A stretch of 64,000 bases of DNA from Clostridiales bacterium (GCA_015243575.1 CP042469.1:620001-684000), one strand, 5' to 3'. Positions 44,301-54,050 are shown, counted from the stretch's first letter. The notes: generated from the sequence alone by a model not told the origin. Program-made: numbers and translations.

Positions 44301-45359
44301 CTACCTCCCCAGTACAAAATATTGCAGGAAGCCCAAAAATGCTAGAATAAAGGAAAGTGCCGCAAGATTGGGTATGCTGAAAAAACGAAATTTTACCGTG
44401 CTGATTTCCGTGACCGCGATCACGAGAGACGCAAGGATGATTTTCAAAATATAGAGAGCCATGGCAGCGATAACAGCCGCTGCTGATACCGCGCCGGCAG
44501 CAGTTTCAGCCACAATACTGACAGATCCGCCTGCAATTCCAAAAGCCCCGACCGCACCGCTGGCTCCCGAAATTCCTATAAGAGCAGCAAGCTGATCCGT
44601 GGGGAGAAAAAGATTCACTAGCAGTGTCAGGAAAATTAACTGCTTGATGGCCGCACCGTATTCCATCAGCGCCAGATGACGGCCGGAATACTCAAGGAGC
44701 ATGGCCTCATGAACCATGGTGAGCTCTAAGTGAGTGGAAGGATCATCCACCGGAATTCTGGAGGTTTCTGCCAGTATGATAATGATCATGGCGAAAAAGC
44801 AAAGAATATAGACCGGATGAAGCAGCGGATTTCCAATCGCTCTCATGGCAGTCATCATTTCGTCGATGGCTGTGGAGCCTGAGATCAATCCCACCGTAAA
44901 GACCGATACGAGCATCGAAGGTTCGATCAATGCAGAAATCATTGACTCACGGCTCGCGCCCATTCCGCCAAAGGTGCTTCCGGTATCAAGTGCAGATAAG
45001 CACATGAAAAATCTGCCGAGGGCCAGCAAATAGATCAGCATGAGGATATCGCCGGAAACTGCTGATGGCAGCAGGGTGGTTACAGGAACTAGCAGAGCTG
45101 CTGTCGCTGATGTGGCAAAAACAATGTACGGTGTTGCTTTAAAAATCCAGGAAGCAGTATCCGAGACCACGGATTCTTTACGAATCAACTTCCAAAGGTC
45201 AAAGTACATCTGAAGCACCGGAGCACCTTTGCGCTTTTGTGACAGCGCCTTCACCTTTTTAATGATGCCTCCAGTAAGGGGCGCAAGGAGCAGGAGCAGG
45301 ATAAACTGTATGATGTTTGAGATAAGACTTGAGATCAAGTCTGGTGTAAAATCTGACAT
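44301..45359 (-). CDS. HyfC/NuoH-like membrane subunit
   Basis: A 352-residue NuoH-type subunit that anchors the soluble arm. The cytoplasmic loop QKRKGAPVLQMYFDLWKLIRKE and the quinone-site-like loop SRIPVDDPSTHLELTMVHEAMLLEYSG are conserved. It starts four codons after the amber stop of the HyfB-like gene, in the same frame, and itself ends in TAG. GAGGGG serves as ribosome site. Confidence 0.88.
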   Translation of the reverse strand: MSDFTPDLISSLISNIIQFILLLLLAPLTGGIIKKVKALSQKRKGAPVLQMYFDLWKLIRKESVVSDTASWIFKATPYIVFATSATAALLVPVTTLLPSAVSGDILMLIYLLALGRFFMCLSALDTGSTFGGMGASRESMISALIEPSMLVSVFTVGLISGSTAIDEMMTAMRAIGNPLLHPVYILCFFAMIIIILAETSRIPVDDPSTHLELTMVHEAMLLEYSGRHLALMEYGAAIKQLIFLTLLVNLFLPTDQLAALIGISGASGAVGAFGIAGGSVSIVAETAAGAVSAAAVIAAMALYILKIILASLVIAVTEISTVKFRFFSIPNLAALSFILAFLGFLQYFVLGR

Positions 45360-45371
45360 AGAAATCCCCTC

Positions 45372-47468
45372 CTAAACCATTCTGTTATAGAGCATGAGAA
45401 CCAGTACTGCTACGAAAATGTAAAGCAGATAGGTGTGAACACTGCCCGTCTGTATCATAAATTTCAGCCTTCTTGACCAGCCTGTAATCCAGGAAAGAAG
45501 AGGCACGTAGAAATATTTTTCAAAGGGTGACTCTGTTATTATGGTGTATTCCATGGACTTGGGATGATAAAAATCATCTCCGCTCCGCTTCAGATCCTTT
45601 GAGGAACGGAAAAAGATCTTGAATACAATCTTGATGGGCTTTGAAAAAGCAGTTCCGCTGTACTGCATACGAGGATTTAATTCCCTAAAACCGCAGTCCC
45701 AGGTTCCATATTTTCTTTCCTGGTAGGTTCCGCCAAAGAGCCTTAAAATCAAGAGAGCTGCAAGGATGAGCAGCACCATAGTAATCACTGCAAAAAGGGG
45801 TGTAACCAAGATCCCAAACGGCTCAGACGCAATGCTGCCTCTAAAGCTGACTTCCGGGATCAGGACGGAAAAATCAACAGGACGGTAAAGATCAAGAAAG
45901 CCTCCTTGAAGAAGCGGGTCTGCTGAAGCCTTTGCAATAGTAGCCACCGCCTTGCCAATCAGCACGATCATGGCCTGGGGGAAGAGTCCTGCAAGAAGAC
46001 ATAATGCAGCAAGAATACCGGTTCCAAGACTCATACTAAAAGGAACTTCCTTTGCAGCCGCTGCCCTTTCACTTCTTGGAAGACCTAGAAATGAAATTCC
46101 AAAGAGCTTGATAAAGCAGGCCGCTGCCAGTGCACCGGTCAGAGCAAGGGCTGCCGCTGATAGAATCAAGGAAATATTCAAAGCAGCACTTCCAGATGTA
46201 ATACTTGCAAAGATGGACTGATATGTAAGCCATTCTCCGATAAAGCCGTTGAATGGAACAACGGCGGAGATGGACAGGGCACAGCCCAGGAAGAATACTG
46301 CTGTCACAGGCATTCTCTTGATCAGACCACCCAGCTCCTCCATGTTTTTGGTATGGGTTGCAAAATGAACCGAGCCTACACCGAGGAAGAGTCCTCCTTT
46401 AAAGAGCGTATGATTCAAACAATGGAGCAGAGAAGCGGTAAATGCCAGAGCGGCTACCGTTTGCTTGCCGGATGACAGCGCCAACATACCTACACCTAGC
46501 CCAATAAAAATAATTCCCATATTTTCAATGCTGCTGTAAGCCAGCAGTTTTTTTATATTCTGCTCGATATACGCATAAAGGACACCGAATACTGCAGAGA
46601 AGATACCGAGTAAGAGAAGAACCATTCCCCACCAGGGTGTGTTGACTCCTAAATAGAAGCAAACGAATCGAAGCAGTCCATAGACAGCAGTTTTAATCAT
46701 AATACCGGACATCAGCGCAGAAACGTTTCCCGGTGCGGCGGGATGCGCATAAGGAAGCCAGATATGTAGCGGTAACATACCGGCCTTGGTAGCAAAGCCT
46801 ATCAGAAACAACAGAAACATGACGTTTCTTCCGCTTTCGGGAATTTGCTCCAGAGAGACCGGGCTAATAGCAAAAGAGTTTGTATAGTAAAACATAAGCA
46901 TAATTGCGATGAGGAGAAAGGCAGAGCCTAAATGGGTCATGACGACATAGATGAGACCAGCCTTGCGGGTTTCTTCCTTTTCTGATTCAAATACCACGAG
47001 GAAATAAGAGACCACAGCCATGATTTCCCACGCCATGAAAAAGAAAATCGCTTGGTTTGCGGTAAACACCATCACCATAGACAGGATAAAAGACGCATAT
47101 AGGAATTGGAACAAGCCAATATTTCGCTTTCCGTGATAATGGGATAAATACCCGAAGGAATAAATCGATACGCAGATAGTCAGAACCGACAGAATCAGCA
47201 GAAAAAGAGCTGATAGATGATCCAAAGTCATGCTGATGGATAAATAAGGAATCGATGGCTCAAACGGTGAAATTGTGATGCTCTCCTGACCGGAAAACAG
47301 CAGTGACGCTGACGATGCGATGCCTGCAGCAGCGCCTGCGATGCACAGTCCCTGAGACCATAAGGTACAAAGCTTATGACTCCTGGAAAAGAGAATGGCT
47401 GCAAACGCGGCAGCCAGGTATAAGAAGATGGAACCGTATAATAAGTGCTCCGGTGTTATATCGTCCAT
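45372..47468 (-). CDS. Antiporter-like membrane subunit (HyfB/NuoL type)
   Basis: A 698-residue NuoL/HyfB-like subunit and first gene of the operon. The core motifs are FMAWEIMAVVSYFLV (TM5 Glu), FATKAGMLPLHIWLPYAHP and LLAYSSIENMG, followed by a C-terminal extension with a soluble stretch (GTWDCGFRELNPRMQYSG) and a last helix. I start at ATG 47468 with AAAGGAGG upstream. It ends in TAG embedded in TAGGAGGGG, the ribosome site of the next gene. Confidence 0.88.
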   Translation of the reverse strand: MDDITPEHLLYGSIFLYLAAAFAAILFSRSHKLCTLWSQGLCIAGAAAGIASSASLLFSGQESITISPFEPSIPYLSISMTLDHLSALFLLILSVLTICVSIYSFGYLSHYHGKRNIGLFQFLYASFILSMVMVFTANQAIFFFMAWEIMAVVSYFLVVFESEKEETRKAGLIYVVMTHLGSAFLLIAIMLMFYYTNSFAISPVSLEQIPESGRNVMFLLFLIGFATKAGMLPLHIWLPYAHPAAPGNVSALMSGIMIKTAVYGLLRFVCFYLGVNTPWWGMVLLLLGIFSAVFGVLYAYIEQNIKKLLAYSSIENMGIIFIGLGVGMLALSSGKQTVAALAFTASLLHCLNHTLFKGGLFLGVGSVHFATHTKNMEELGGLIKRMPVTAVFFLGCALSISAVVPFNGFIGEWLTYQSIFASITSGSAALNISLILSAAALALTGALAAACFIKLFGISFLGLPRSERAAAAKEVPFSMSLGTGILAALCLLAGLFPQAMIVLIGKAVATIAKASADPLLQGGFLDLYRPVDFSVLIPEVSFRGSIASEPFGILVTPLFAVITMVLLILAALLILRLFGGTYQERKYGTWDCGFRELNPRMQYSGTAFSKPIKIVFKIFFRSSKDLKRSGDDFYHPKSMEYTIITESPFEKYFYVPLLSWITGWSRRLKFMIQTGSVHTYLLYIFVAVLVLMLYNRMV

Positions 47469-47606
47469 TGGTATCCTCCTTTGACAAAGTACAGCCCTAA
47501 AATTATGCAAAAAAAACCTACAATAATACTAGATTAGACCTGCAAGGAGATATTGTCAAGAGGCGGCGGAAAGCTTTACTATTCGGAATATTGAAACGAT
47601 TTAGAA

Positions 47607-47636
47607 AACAAAAAAGACTGCGATTGTGCAGTCTTT
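47607..47636 (-). terminator. Rho-independent terminator of the metallophosphoesterase gene
   Basis: On the minus strand a perfect 9-bp stem (AAAGACTGC and GCAGTCTTT, 47613-47636) with a 6-base loop is followed by a T-rich tail. It lies 20 bases past the stop of the gene at 47656. Confidence 0.9.
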
Positions 47637-47655
47637 GGAATTCGAGGTTATGAAA

Positions 47656-48510
47656 TTACTCTGCAGCAGACGGGAGTTCAAGGGTGATCAGGGTCAGCTC
47701 CGGGGGGGATAAGAAGCGATAGGGCAATGTTGACATACCGACGCCGGCATTGACATAGAGCTGAGTCTTTCGCTGGTTTTCAAACTGAAATAATCCATGG
47801 ATGTATTTCTTTCCGTAAGGCGGCAGGATGTAGTCATCAAAAAATTTAAGATTGATTTGCCTTCCGTGAGTATGGCCGGCAATCATGAGGTCTGAATTAT
47901 AATCCAAAACTTCATCTACAAGGTCTCCCTCATGGGCGAGGATGATATTATAGTAATCTGGTCTGCCCCAGCTGGCAATGGTAGGGTCACCATAACCAAT
48001 GAGAACATCATCAATGCCGATGATTGCCACCTTTTTTTCATCAATAGCCTGATATTCGTTTTTCAGTACAGTGAAGCCGCCTGCCTCCATGATTGCTTTA
48101 TATTCGTTTTCAGCTCCGCCGCCATAGTCGTGATTTCCAAAGATGGCAAATTTGCCGTAAGGTGCCTTCATTTCTGCAAACTTTTCTGATATCAATGAAA
48201 CGTCTCCTGTATAGATATCGTAGTAATCGATGAGATCGCCTGTAAAAACAATCATATCCGGCTCTTCATCCTCTAAAGCGTCAAGGATTCGCTGAAAATC
48301 TTCCATATTATAATAATCACCGAATTGGGTATCCCCGAATACTGCGATCTTAAGACCGTTCGCCTCGACGGGAAGTGAGGATGAGGAAACGGTGACATCT
48401 ACCTCTCTTAACATATTTGGTTCAATATATCTTGCATAACAAAACACACTGACCGCAAGAATGATCAGCAGAAATACAAATCGTATGATATTTTTTAACA
48501 GTCTAAACAC
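47656..48510 (-). CDS. Membrane-anchored metallophosphoesterase (YkuE/YaeI type)
   Basis: A 284-residue calcineurin-like phosphoesterase with one N-terminal membrane segment. The metal motifs are in order: GDTQFGD, GDLIDYYD, GNHDYGG and AGHTHGRQ. Related proteins hydrolyse lipid-linked phosphates or nucleotides at the membrane surface. It is a single-gene unit with its own terminator. Confidence 0.9.
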   Translation of the reverse strand: MFRLLKNIIRFVFLLIILAVSVFCYARYIEPNMLREVDVTVSSSSLPVEANGLKIAVFGDTQFGDYYNMEDFQRILDALEDEEPDMIVFTGDLIDYYDIYTGDVSLISEKFAEMKAPYGKFAIFGNHDYGGGAENEYKAIMEAGGFTVLKNEYQAIDEKKVAIIGIDDVLIGYGDPTIASWGRPDYYNIILAHEGDLVDEVLDYNSDLMIAGHTHGRQINLKFFDDYILPPYGKKYIHGLFQFENQRKTQLYVNAGVGMSTLPYRFLSPPELTLITLELPSAAE

Positions 48511-48746
48511 TGGGAACTCCTGGATTCGTGATATAAGTGGTGTAACAGATCAAAGTCTACCATATTCTATTCTATAATGCAATGTGTCAAGTTATGCAGC
48601 TCAGAACCAATTGAGAGCAATTGAGAGTGGTGTTTTCGTAGTCGGACAGAAGCTGGGTGTGGACACAGGGGTGCATTCAATGGTATTATATTAGATGTAT
48701 GACCTGAGTGTAACGGCTAGGAAATATTGGAGATTCGAGGAACAAC

Positions 48747-49931
48747 ATGAAACAGAATATAACTGGCAGAAAAAACATAACGGTAATCGGAGGCGGCCCT
48801 TCAGGAATGATGGCCGCTGTTACTGCTGCCCGCAGAGAGGGCAATGCAGTCAGACTGCTGGAAAAGAATGAAATTCTGGGCCGAAAACTGCTCGCAACGG
48901 GTAACGGGCGCTGCAATCTTACAAACCTTAATTGTAAAGATGCAGCAGACACCTTGGAGTTCTTTTCAGAAATTGGGTTACTGACCAGATCGGAAGGGGA
49001 AGGCAGAGTGTATCCTTATTCTGAGCAGGCTTCAGCTGTTTGCGATGTTTTGATCCATGCACTCAGAGACCTTCATGTTGAGGTGATCTGTAAAGAAGTC
49101 ATCCAAGTTGTTGAAACGCAGAAGACAGGCTTTGTGATTACCACCGAGAAAAATAAGTTTGATACCGATGCAGTGATTCTTGCCACAGGCGGGAAAGCGG
49201 GGCCCCAGTACGGGTCCACAGGCGACGGATTTAGAATCGCAAAGCATTTTGGACATACGATCGTGAGGACGATGCCGTCACTGGTACAGCTTGTATCGGA
49301 AAAAGCTTGTTTCCGGCTTCTAAAGGGAGTCAGAACAAAAAGCCAGGCAGAACTCCTGAGGGATGGCAGTGTTATTGCGATGGAAAACGGAGAAATTCAG
49401 TTTACAGAGGATGGTTTGTCCGGAATCTGTATCTTTAATTTAAGTAAATATTATCAGAAAGGTGATGCAGTCAGACTGGATTTGTTTCCAGAATATGACT
49501 TGGCGTCGCTGCTGCGGATGCTGGAAAAGAGAGTGAGCTCTCTGGCTTCGAAACCCATGGCGGAATTTTTTTTGGGCATGGTTCACAAAAAATTGACACC
49601 AGTGCTACTGGGAGAACTTTCTCTGGATGAGACCCGGAAGATTCATACGATGACAATAGAGGAGCGTTCTAAAATCGCTGAACTACTAAAGGGATGGGTA
49701 ATCCCTATTTCCGGCACGAAAGGCTGGAAGGAAGCACAGGTGACTTCAGGAGGCATTGACCTTTCTGAAGTGGATTTGAATACTATGGAATCAAAGTTGG
49801 TGCCCAAGCTGTACTTTGCCGGCGAACTTCTGGACTGGGATGGAATCTGCGGAGGCTACAATCTGCAGTGGGCCTGGTCTTCGGGAAAAGCTGCTGGGAG
49901 AGCCGCAGCGGAAGCACTTGGAGATATGTGA
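48747..49931 (+). CDS. FAD-dependent oxidoreductase, HI0933/BaiN family
   Basis: A 394-residue flavoprotein with the Rossmann motif VIGGGPSGMMAAVTAAR at its start and family segments LLATGNGRCNLTN, ILATGGKAGPQYGSTGDG and the C-terminal AGELLDWDGICGGYNLQWAWSSG. Members include BaiN of bile-acid metabolism, but most have unknown substrates. Its TGA overlaps the ATG of the next flavoprotein gene, so they form one unit. Confidence 0.88.
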   Translation: MKQNITGRKNITVIGGGPSGMMAAVTAARREGNAVRLLEKNEILGRKLLATGNGRCNLTNLNCKDAADTLEFFSEIGLLTRSEGEGRVYPYSEQASAVCDVLIHALRDLHVEVICKEVIQVVETQKTGFVITTEKNKFDTDAVILATGGKAGPQYGSTGDGFRIAKHFGHTIVRTMPSLVQLVSEKACFRLLKGVRTKSQAELLRDGSVIAMENGEIQFTEDGLSGICIFNLSKYYQKGDAVRLDLFPEYDLASLLRMLEKRVSSLASKPMAEFFLGMVHKKLTPVLLGELSLDETRKIHTMTIEERSKIAELLKGWVIPISGTKGWKEAQVTSGGIDLSEVDLNTMESKLVPKLYFAGELLDWDGICGGYNLQWAWSSGKAAGRAAAEALGDM

Positions 49932-51739
49932 TGTTAAGAATACATGAAATAAAGAAGAGTCTTGGAGAGAGTCAGGCAGTGATTCCTGAACGTATCGTCA
50001 AGAAACTTGGCGTAAAGGGTCTGCAAATTCAAGAGTACCGCTTGATCAAAGAGTCGGTGGATGCAAGAAATAAGGCCGATATCAAGCTGGTTTACTCGGT
50101 AGACTTTATCCCGTCACTGGCGGATAAAACGGCTGGTGAGACGGAGATCCGTCTGCTCAGTCAATGTAAAAACGCAAAGCTGGAACCAGCGCCTGATATG
50201 AATTATCAACCGGTGCAGCAAGGCAGCGAGCCTCTGAAGAACAGGCCGGTTATTGCTGGATTTGGTCCTTGCGGCATGTTTGCAGGGCTGATTCTTGCAC
50301 AGGCCGGGTACCGCCCCATTATAGTGGAGAGGGGAAAGTCCATTGAGGAACGTGTGAAAGATGTAGAGCGTTTCTGGAAGGAGGGAATCCTCGATGAGGA
50401 ATCCAACGTCCAGTTTGGAGAAGGCGGAGCAGGTCTTTTTTCTGACGGAAAGCTGACGACTCAGATTAAAGATCCGAGAGTCAGAAAGGTACTGGAAGAG
50501 TTTATTTTGGCGGGAGGCCCTCCGGAGTTATTGTATAAACAAAAGCCCCATATCGGTACGGATGTTTTGAGAAGAGTGGTACTTTCCATTCGCAGGACAA
50601 TTCTGGAATACGGCGGAGAGATCTTATTTCAGAGCCGCCTTACAGGGCTTGAGGTTTCAGAAAACGGGAATAAAGGTGCAACCACTGGCAACAACGACAA
50701 TGGCGCAATCATTGGAAACAGCGACAATGGCACAACCACTGGCAGCATTGGAAACAATGGCAATAACAACAACGGCGGAAATGAAAAAAGGATCAAAGCT
50801 GTTCAAATCAACGGTGGAACAACCATAGAGACAGAAAACCTCATTCTAGCCGTGGGGCACAGTGCGAGGGACACCTTCAGAAACCTGTATGAAAGCGGTG
50901 TGGAAATGAGTCAGAAGCCGTTTTCCATCGGTGTTCGTATTGAACATCCTCAGAGCATGATCAACGAATCTCAGTATGGCAGCAGCCGCGAAAGCAGCGA
51001 ACTGGGAGCTGCAGATTATAAGCTTTCTTATCGATGCAAAAACGGGAGGGGCGTATATACCTTTTGTATGTGCCCTGGAGGCTATGTCATCGGTGCGGCT
51101 TCCCAAGCAGGTCATGTTGTGACCAACGGCATGAGCTACCATGATCGGGGGTCAGCACTCGCTAACAGCGCACTGCTTGTGGATGTTAGAACGGAGGATT
51201 TTTCCGATGATCACCCTTTGTCAGGAATCGATTTTCAGGAGAAATACGAGAAACTGGCATATCAGGCAGGAGGAGCGAACTATCATGCTCCTGCGCAGAC
51301 GGTAGGAGCTTTCATGGCTGGTGACTTCAGTGACGACCTGAAGGCAGCGGAATCATCAGCAGCGGAGAAGAATGCAGGAGCTTCAGCAGTGCTGAAATCG
51401 TCTGTTTCAGCCGATCTTGACCCTACCTATCGACCAGGCGTACACTGGACTGAATTGAGAAACTGCCTGCCGGACTTTGCGGTGGAAGCCATGCGGGAAG
51501 CGATTCCTCAGCTTGGAAGAAAGCTCAAGGGCTTTGATCGCGAGGATGGGATCATGACAGGGGTGGAGACAAGAAGTTCATCCCCGGTGCGGATCAATAG
51601 AGATGAAATGCTGACCGGAAGTATCCAAGGTCTTTATCCTGCGGGAGAAGGAGCAGGATATGCAGGCGGAATCATGTCTGCAGCTGTAGATGGTATTAAA
51701 GTTGCTGAAGAGATCATAAAACGATATCAAAGGCTTTAA
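49931..51739 (+). CDS. FAD-dependent oxidoreductase, COG2509 type, with repeat insertion
   Basis: A 602-residue flavoprotein with an N-terminal domain of about 90 residues, then FAD motif IAGFGPCGMFAGLILAQAG, the segment NVQFGEGGAGLFSDGKLTT and a C-terminal YPAGEGAGYAGGIMSAA. Substrate unknown. A Gly/Asn-rich insertion near residues 250-277 is built from a 9-residue repeat (ATTGNNDNG, AIIGNSDNG). A second Ser/Ala-rich insertion lies near residues 476-496. I use ATG 49931, which overlaps the previous stop. Confidence 0.88.
   Translation: MLRIHEIKKSLGESQAVIPERIVKKLGVKGLQIQEYRLIKESVDARNKADIKLVYSVDFIPSLADKTAGETEIRLLSQCKNAKLEPAPDMNYQPVQQGSEPLKNRPVIAGFGPCGMFAGLILAQAGYRPIIVERGKSIEERVKDVERFWKEGILDEESNVQFGEGGAGLFSDGKLTTQIKDPRVRKVLEEFILAGGPPELLYKQKPHIGTDVLRRVVLSIRRTILEYGGEILFQSRLTGLEVSENGNKGATTGNNDNGAIIGNSDNGTTTGSIGNNGNNNNGGNEKRIKAVQINGGTTIETENLILAVGHSARDTFRNLYESGVEMSQKPFSIGVRIEHPQSMINESQYGSSRESSELGAADYKLSYRCKNGRGVYTFCMCPGGYVIGAASQAGHVVTNGMSYHDRGSALANSALLVDVRTEDFSDDHPLSGIDFQEKYEKLAYQAGGANYHAPAQTVGAFMAGDFSDDLKAAESSAAEKNAGASAVLKSSVSADLDPTYRPGVHWTELRNCLPDFAVEAMREAIPQLGRKLKGFDREDGIMTGVETRSSSPVRINRDEMLTGSIQGLYPAGEGAGYAGGIMSAAVDGIKVAEEIIKRYQRL
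50678..50761. repeat. 27-bp in-frame coding repeat
   Basis: Two 27-base units (50678-50704, 50705-50731) and a longer third (50732-50761) encode the Gly/Asn-rich insertion of the flavoprotein. Each unit is a multiple of three, so copy-number changes would not break the frame. Confidence 0.85.
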
Positions 51740-51784
51740 GTATATATTACCAATTAGTGATTGAATCAAAAGGAGAGAAATGAA

Positions 51785-52303
51785 ATGCTAGAGAAGGGTT
51801 ACATTCAGGTGTATACCGGAAACGGTAAGGGAAAGACCACCGCTGCACTGGGAATTACGCTGAGAGCAGCCTGTGCAGGAAATAAAATTTTCTTTGGTCA
51901 GTTTATGAAGGGTCAGGACTACAGTGAGAAAAAAGCGATTCACTGCCTTCCCGGCCTGACAATGGAGCAGTTTGGAGGCGCATTCTTCGTCAACGGAAAA
52001 CCCACAGAGAAGGATGTGACCGATGCAGAGGCAGGCCTTGAAAGAATGAGAGAGATTGTTACCTCCGGAGAATATGACCTTGTTGTGTTTGATGAAGTTA
52101 ATACCGCATTGTATTTCAAGCTTATTTCAGTGGAAGATGTTCTCGAGGTATTGGATTTGAAACCGGAAAAAACAGAAGTAATTTTGACAGGAAGATACGC
52201 TCCCCAAGAGATCATCGATCGAGCTGATTTGGTCACAGAGATGAAAGAAATCAAGCATTATTACAATGCAGGTGTCGACGCTAGAGTCGGGATTGAAAAT
52301 TAA
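51785..52303 (+). CDS. Cob(I)alamin adenosyltransferase (CobA/CobO type)
   Basis: A 172-residue P-loop adenosyltransferase that makes adenosylcobamide from Co(I) corrinoid and ATP. The P-loop is TGNGKGKTTAA and the conserved segments are VVFDEVNTAL and EVILTGRYAPQEIIDRADLVTEM. I use ATG 51785 with AAGGAG upstream. A corrinoid salvage function suits a genome with so many corrinoid proteins. Confidence 0.93.
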   Translation: MLEKGYIQVYTGNGKGKTTAALGITLRAACAGNKIFFGQFMKGQDYSEKKAIHCLPGLTMEQFGGAFFVNGKPTEKDVTDAEAGLERMREIVTSGEYDLVVFDEVNTALYFKLISVEDVLEVLDLKPEKTEVILTGRYAPQEIIDRADLVTEMKEIKHYYNAGVDARVGIEN

Positions 52304-52346
52304 CTGCTTTTCCAATGAAAAACATTCGGGAAAAGGTGATATAGAA

Positions 52347-52457
52347 GTGAAACAAAAGAGAACGAAAGAGAAACATAAGAGAGACAAAAGAGAAACAAAA
52401 GAGAAACAAATGAGAAACATAAGAGAGACAAAAGAGAAGAGAGGAAGTGAATTGTGA
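52347..52457 (+). CDS. Possible 36-residue basic leader ORF, A/G-rich repeat
   Basis: GTG at 52347 opens a 36-codon frame made almost only of Lys, Arg, Glu and Gln, which ends in TGA overlapping the GTG start of the next gene. The DNA at 52349-52440 is a degenerate repeat of AGAGAAACAAA-like units. It may be a leader that couples translation, or just a repeat that happens to be open. Confidence 0.25.
   Translation: MKQKRTKEKHKRDKRETKEKQMRNIRETKEKRGSEL
52349..52440. repeat. Degenerate A/G-rich tandem repeat
   Basis: AGAGAAACAAAAGAGAAACA-like units of 11-18 bases repeat with variation across about 90 bases between cobO-like and GH26-like genes. Similar in character to other short repeats in this window. 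Confidence 0.8.
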
Positions 52458-54019
52458 GAAACGGTATGATAGGAAAATTAGTATGTTTAGGGTTGTGTCT
52501 TAGTCTGATGTTGGGTATGTCTTCGCCGGTTTACGGCGCAGAATCCGTGACAAAGGATTTGTATAGCTTGAATGAAGACGGAAGTTACAGCTTGTTTACG
52601 AACTATGTTGACGGATATTCTCTTCGTGTCGATCAGGGCATGAAGGTGGATATGGATTATTCCGGTGTTGTTGCAGTACTTGAAAATGACAGCAAACGCA
52701 TTGAAATCTATAAGGAATCACTGCCGTATAATATCAGCCAGCAGGCTTATATCAATTATTCGAATCGGTTTATTAACAATAGAACCGACCATACCAGCGA
52801 GTACGATGTTCAGACAAGGATCAACGGGAAAACGGTTCATATTCTCCAATGGTCGAGAGATAAGCTGAGCAGAGTAAAAAACGATAAGAATTATTACGTT
52901 TCCATGGAGATTTTAAATGGTTCCCGGGAAGTATATACGGTTTTAGTAAAGTCAGACAAGCCTTTCTATCTAGAGGGTGGCTATCAATATCTGCTGGATG
53001 ATTTTGAGTTGTTTGCCCCAACAAAGTCGTCTTACATACGCCAGTCACAGGCGGTGGTTCCGGAGGAAAGAGGATGGAACCAGGAGACGGAGGACTTTTA
53101 TTATCAATATTTCGGCCCGGCAAGCACACTGCAATGGGGGATTTTTGAACCAGACGCTCCGGGGGACTTCACTCAGATGAAATATTTGGAATCAGCGATG
53201 GAGTATGAATTTCCTATTTTGCTGAATTATTCCAGCTTTGAAAACAAAACACAACACCCCAATCTGGATGCGAGACTAAAGGCGGCATATGAAAATAATA
53301 AAACCCTTGAGCTGACGCTTCAGACACCGTCAAGCGATTCGGGAAACATGGTATATGACGTGCTGGACGGAGAATATGATGAGTTTCTGAAGGACTATGC
53401 GAAAAAGGTAAGCGACTTTGATCATCCTGTTATGTTCCGACTGGGCAATGAGATGAATGGGGACTGGTGTCCTTATTCCAGTTATCATACCGCGAAGGAT
53501 ACGATGATCTTCAAAGAATTCTACAAGTATATCTATAATATCTTCGAAGAGGCAGGCGCAGACAATGTAATCTGGGTTTGGAATCCAAACGGAAAATCAT
53601 TCCCTGATTTCAAATGGAACGATGCATTGATGTATTATCCAGGGGATGAATATGTAGATATTGTGGGCTTGACGGCATATAATACGGGCACCTACTATCC
53701 GGGAGAGGACTGGATTGAATTTGATGATCTGTATGATTCTCTATATGCTGAGTATGACAGACTGTTCAAGCAGCCGATGATGATTACCGAGTTTGCATCC
53801 AGCAGCGTAGGCGGTGACAAAAACAAGTGGATTAGAAACATGTTCAATCACATCGGAAAGTATGAGAATATCAAAGTAGCGATCTGGTGGGACGGCTGCG
53901 ACTGGGATGAAGACGGCAACATTGCACGGCCGTACTTTATCGATGAAACCCCTGATCTTCTTGAGACCTTCAAAGAATTTCTGAATCAAAAACCGATGTT
54001 CTGGGATGTATTTGGTTAA
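52454..54019 (+). CDS. Secreted GH26-like glycoside hydrolase
   Basis: A 521-residue exported protein with a signal peptide (LVCLGLCLSLMLGMSSPVYG). The first 180 mature residues form an extra domain of unknown role; the rest is a GH26-type TIM barrel. The acid/base Glu333 is in RLGNEMNGDW and the nucleophile Glu446 in MMITEFASSS, both standing where GH26 beta-mannanases have them. GTG start. It probably cleaves a mannan-like or other beta-linked polysaccharide outside the cell; substrate unproven. Confidence 0.8.
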   Translation: MRNGMIGKLVCLGLCLSLMLGMSSPVYGAESVTKDLYSLNEDGSYSLFTNYVDGYSLRVDQGMKVDMDYSGVVAVLENDSKRIEIYKESLPYNISQQAYINYSNRFINNRTDHTSEYDVQTRINGKTVHILQWSRDKLSRVKNDKNYYVSMEILNGSREVYTVLVKSDKPFYLEGGYQYLLDDFELFAPTKSSYIRQSQAVVPEERGWNQETEDFYYQYFGPASTLQWGIFEPDAPGDFTQMKYLESAMEYEFPILLNYSSFENKTQHPNLDARLKAAYENNKTLELTLQTPSSDSGNMVYDVLDGEYDEFLKDYAKKVSDFDHPVMFRLGNEMNGDWCPYSSYHTAKDTMIFKEFYKYIYNIFEEAGADNVIWVWNPNGKSFPDFKWNDALMYYPGDEYVDIVGLTAYNTGTYYPGEDWIEFDDLYDSLYAEYDRLFKQPMMITEFASSSVGGDKNKWIRNMFNHIGKYENIKVAIWWDGCDWDEDGNIARPYFIDETPDLLETFKEFLNQKPMFWDVFG

Positions 54020-54050
54020 CACATTGATTTCAATCGGTGTGACTTTATAA

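Noticed and set aside
40550-47468. Calling the operon a group 4 NiFe hydrogenase or formate hydrogenlyase
   Set aside because: The large subunit lacks all four nickel-binding cysteines, and no formate dehydrogenase or hydrogenase maturation genes are in the window.
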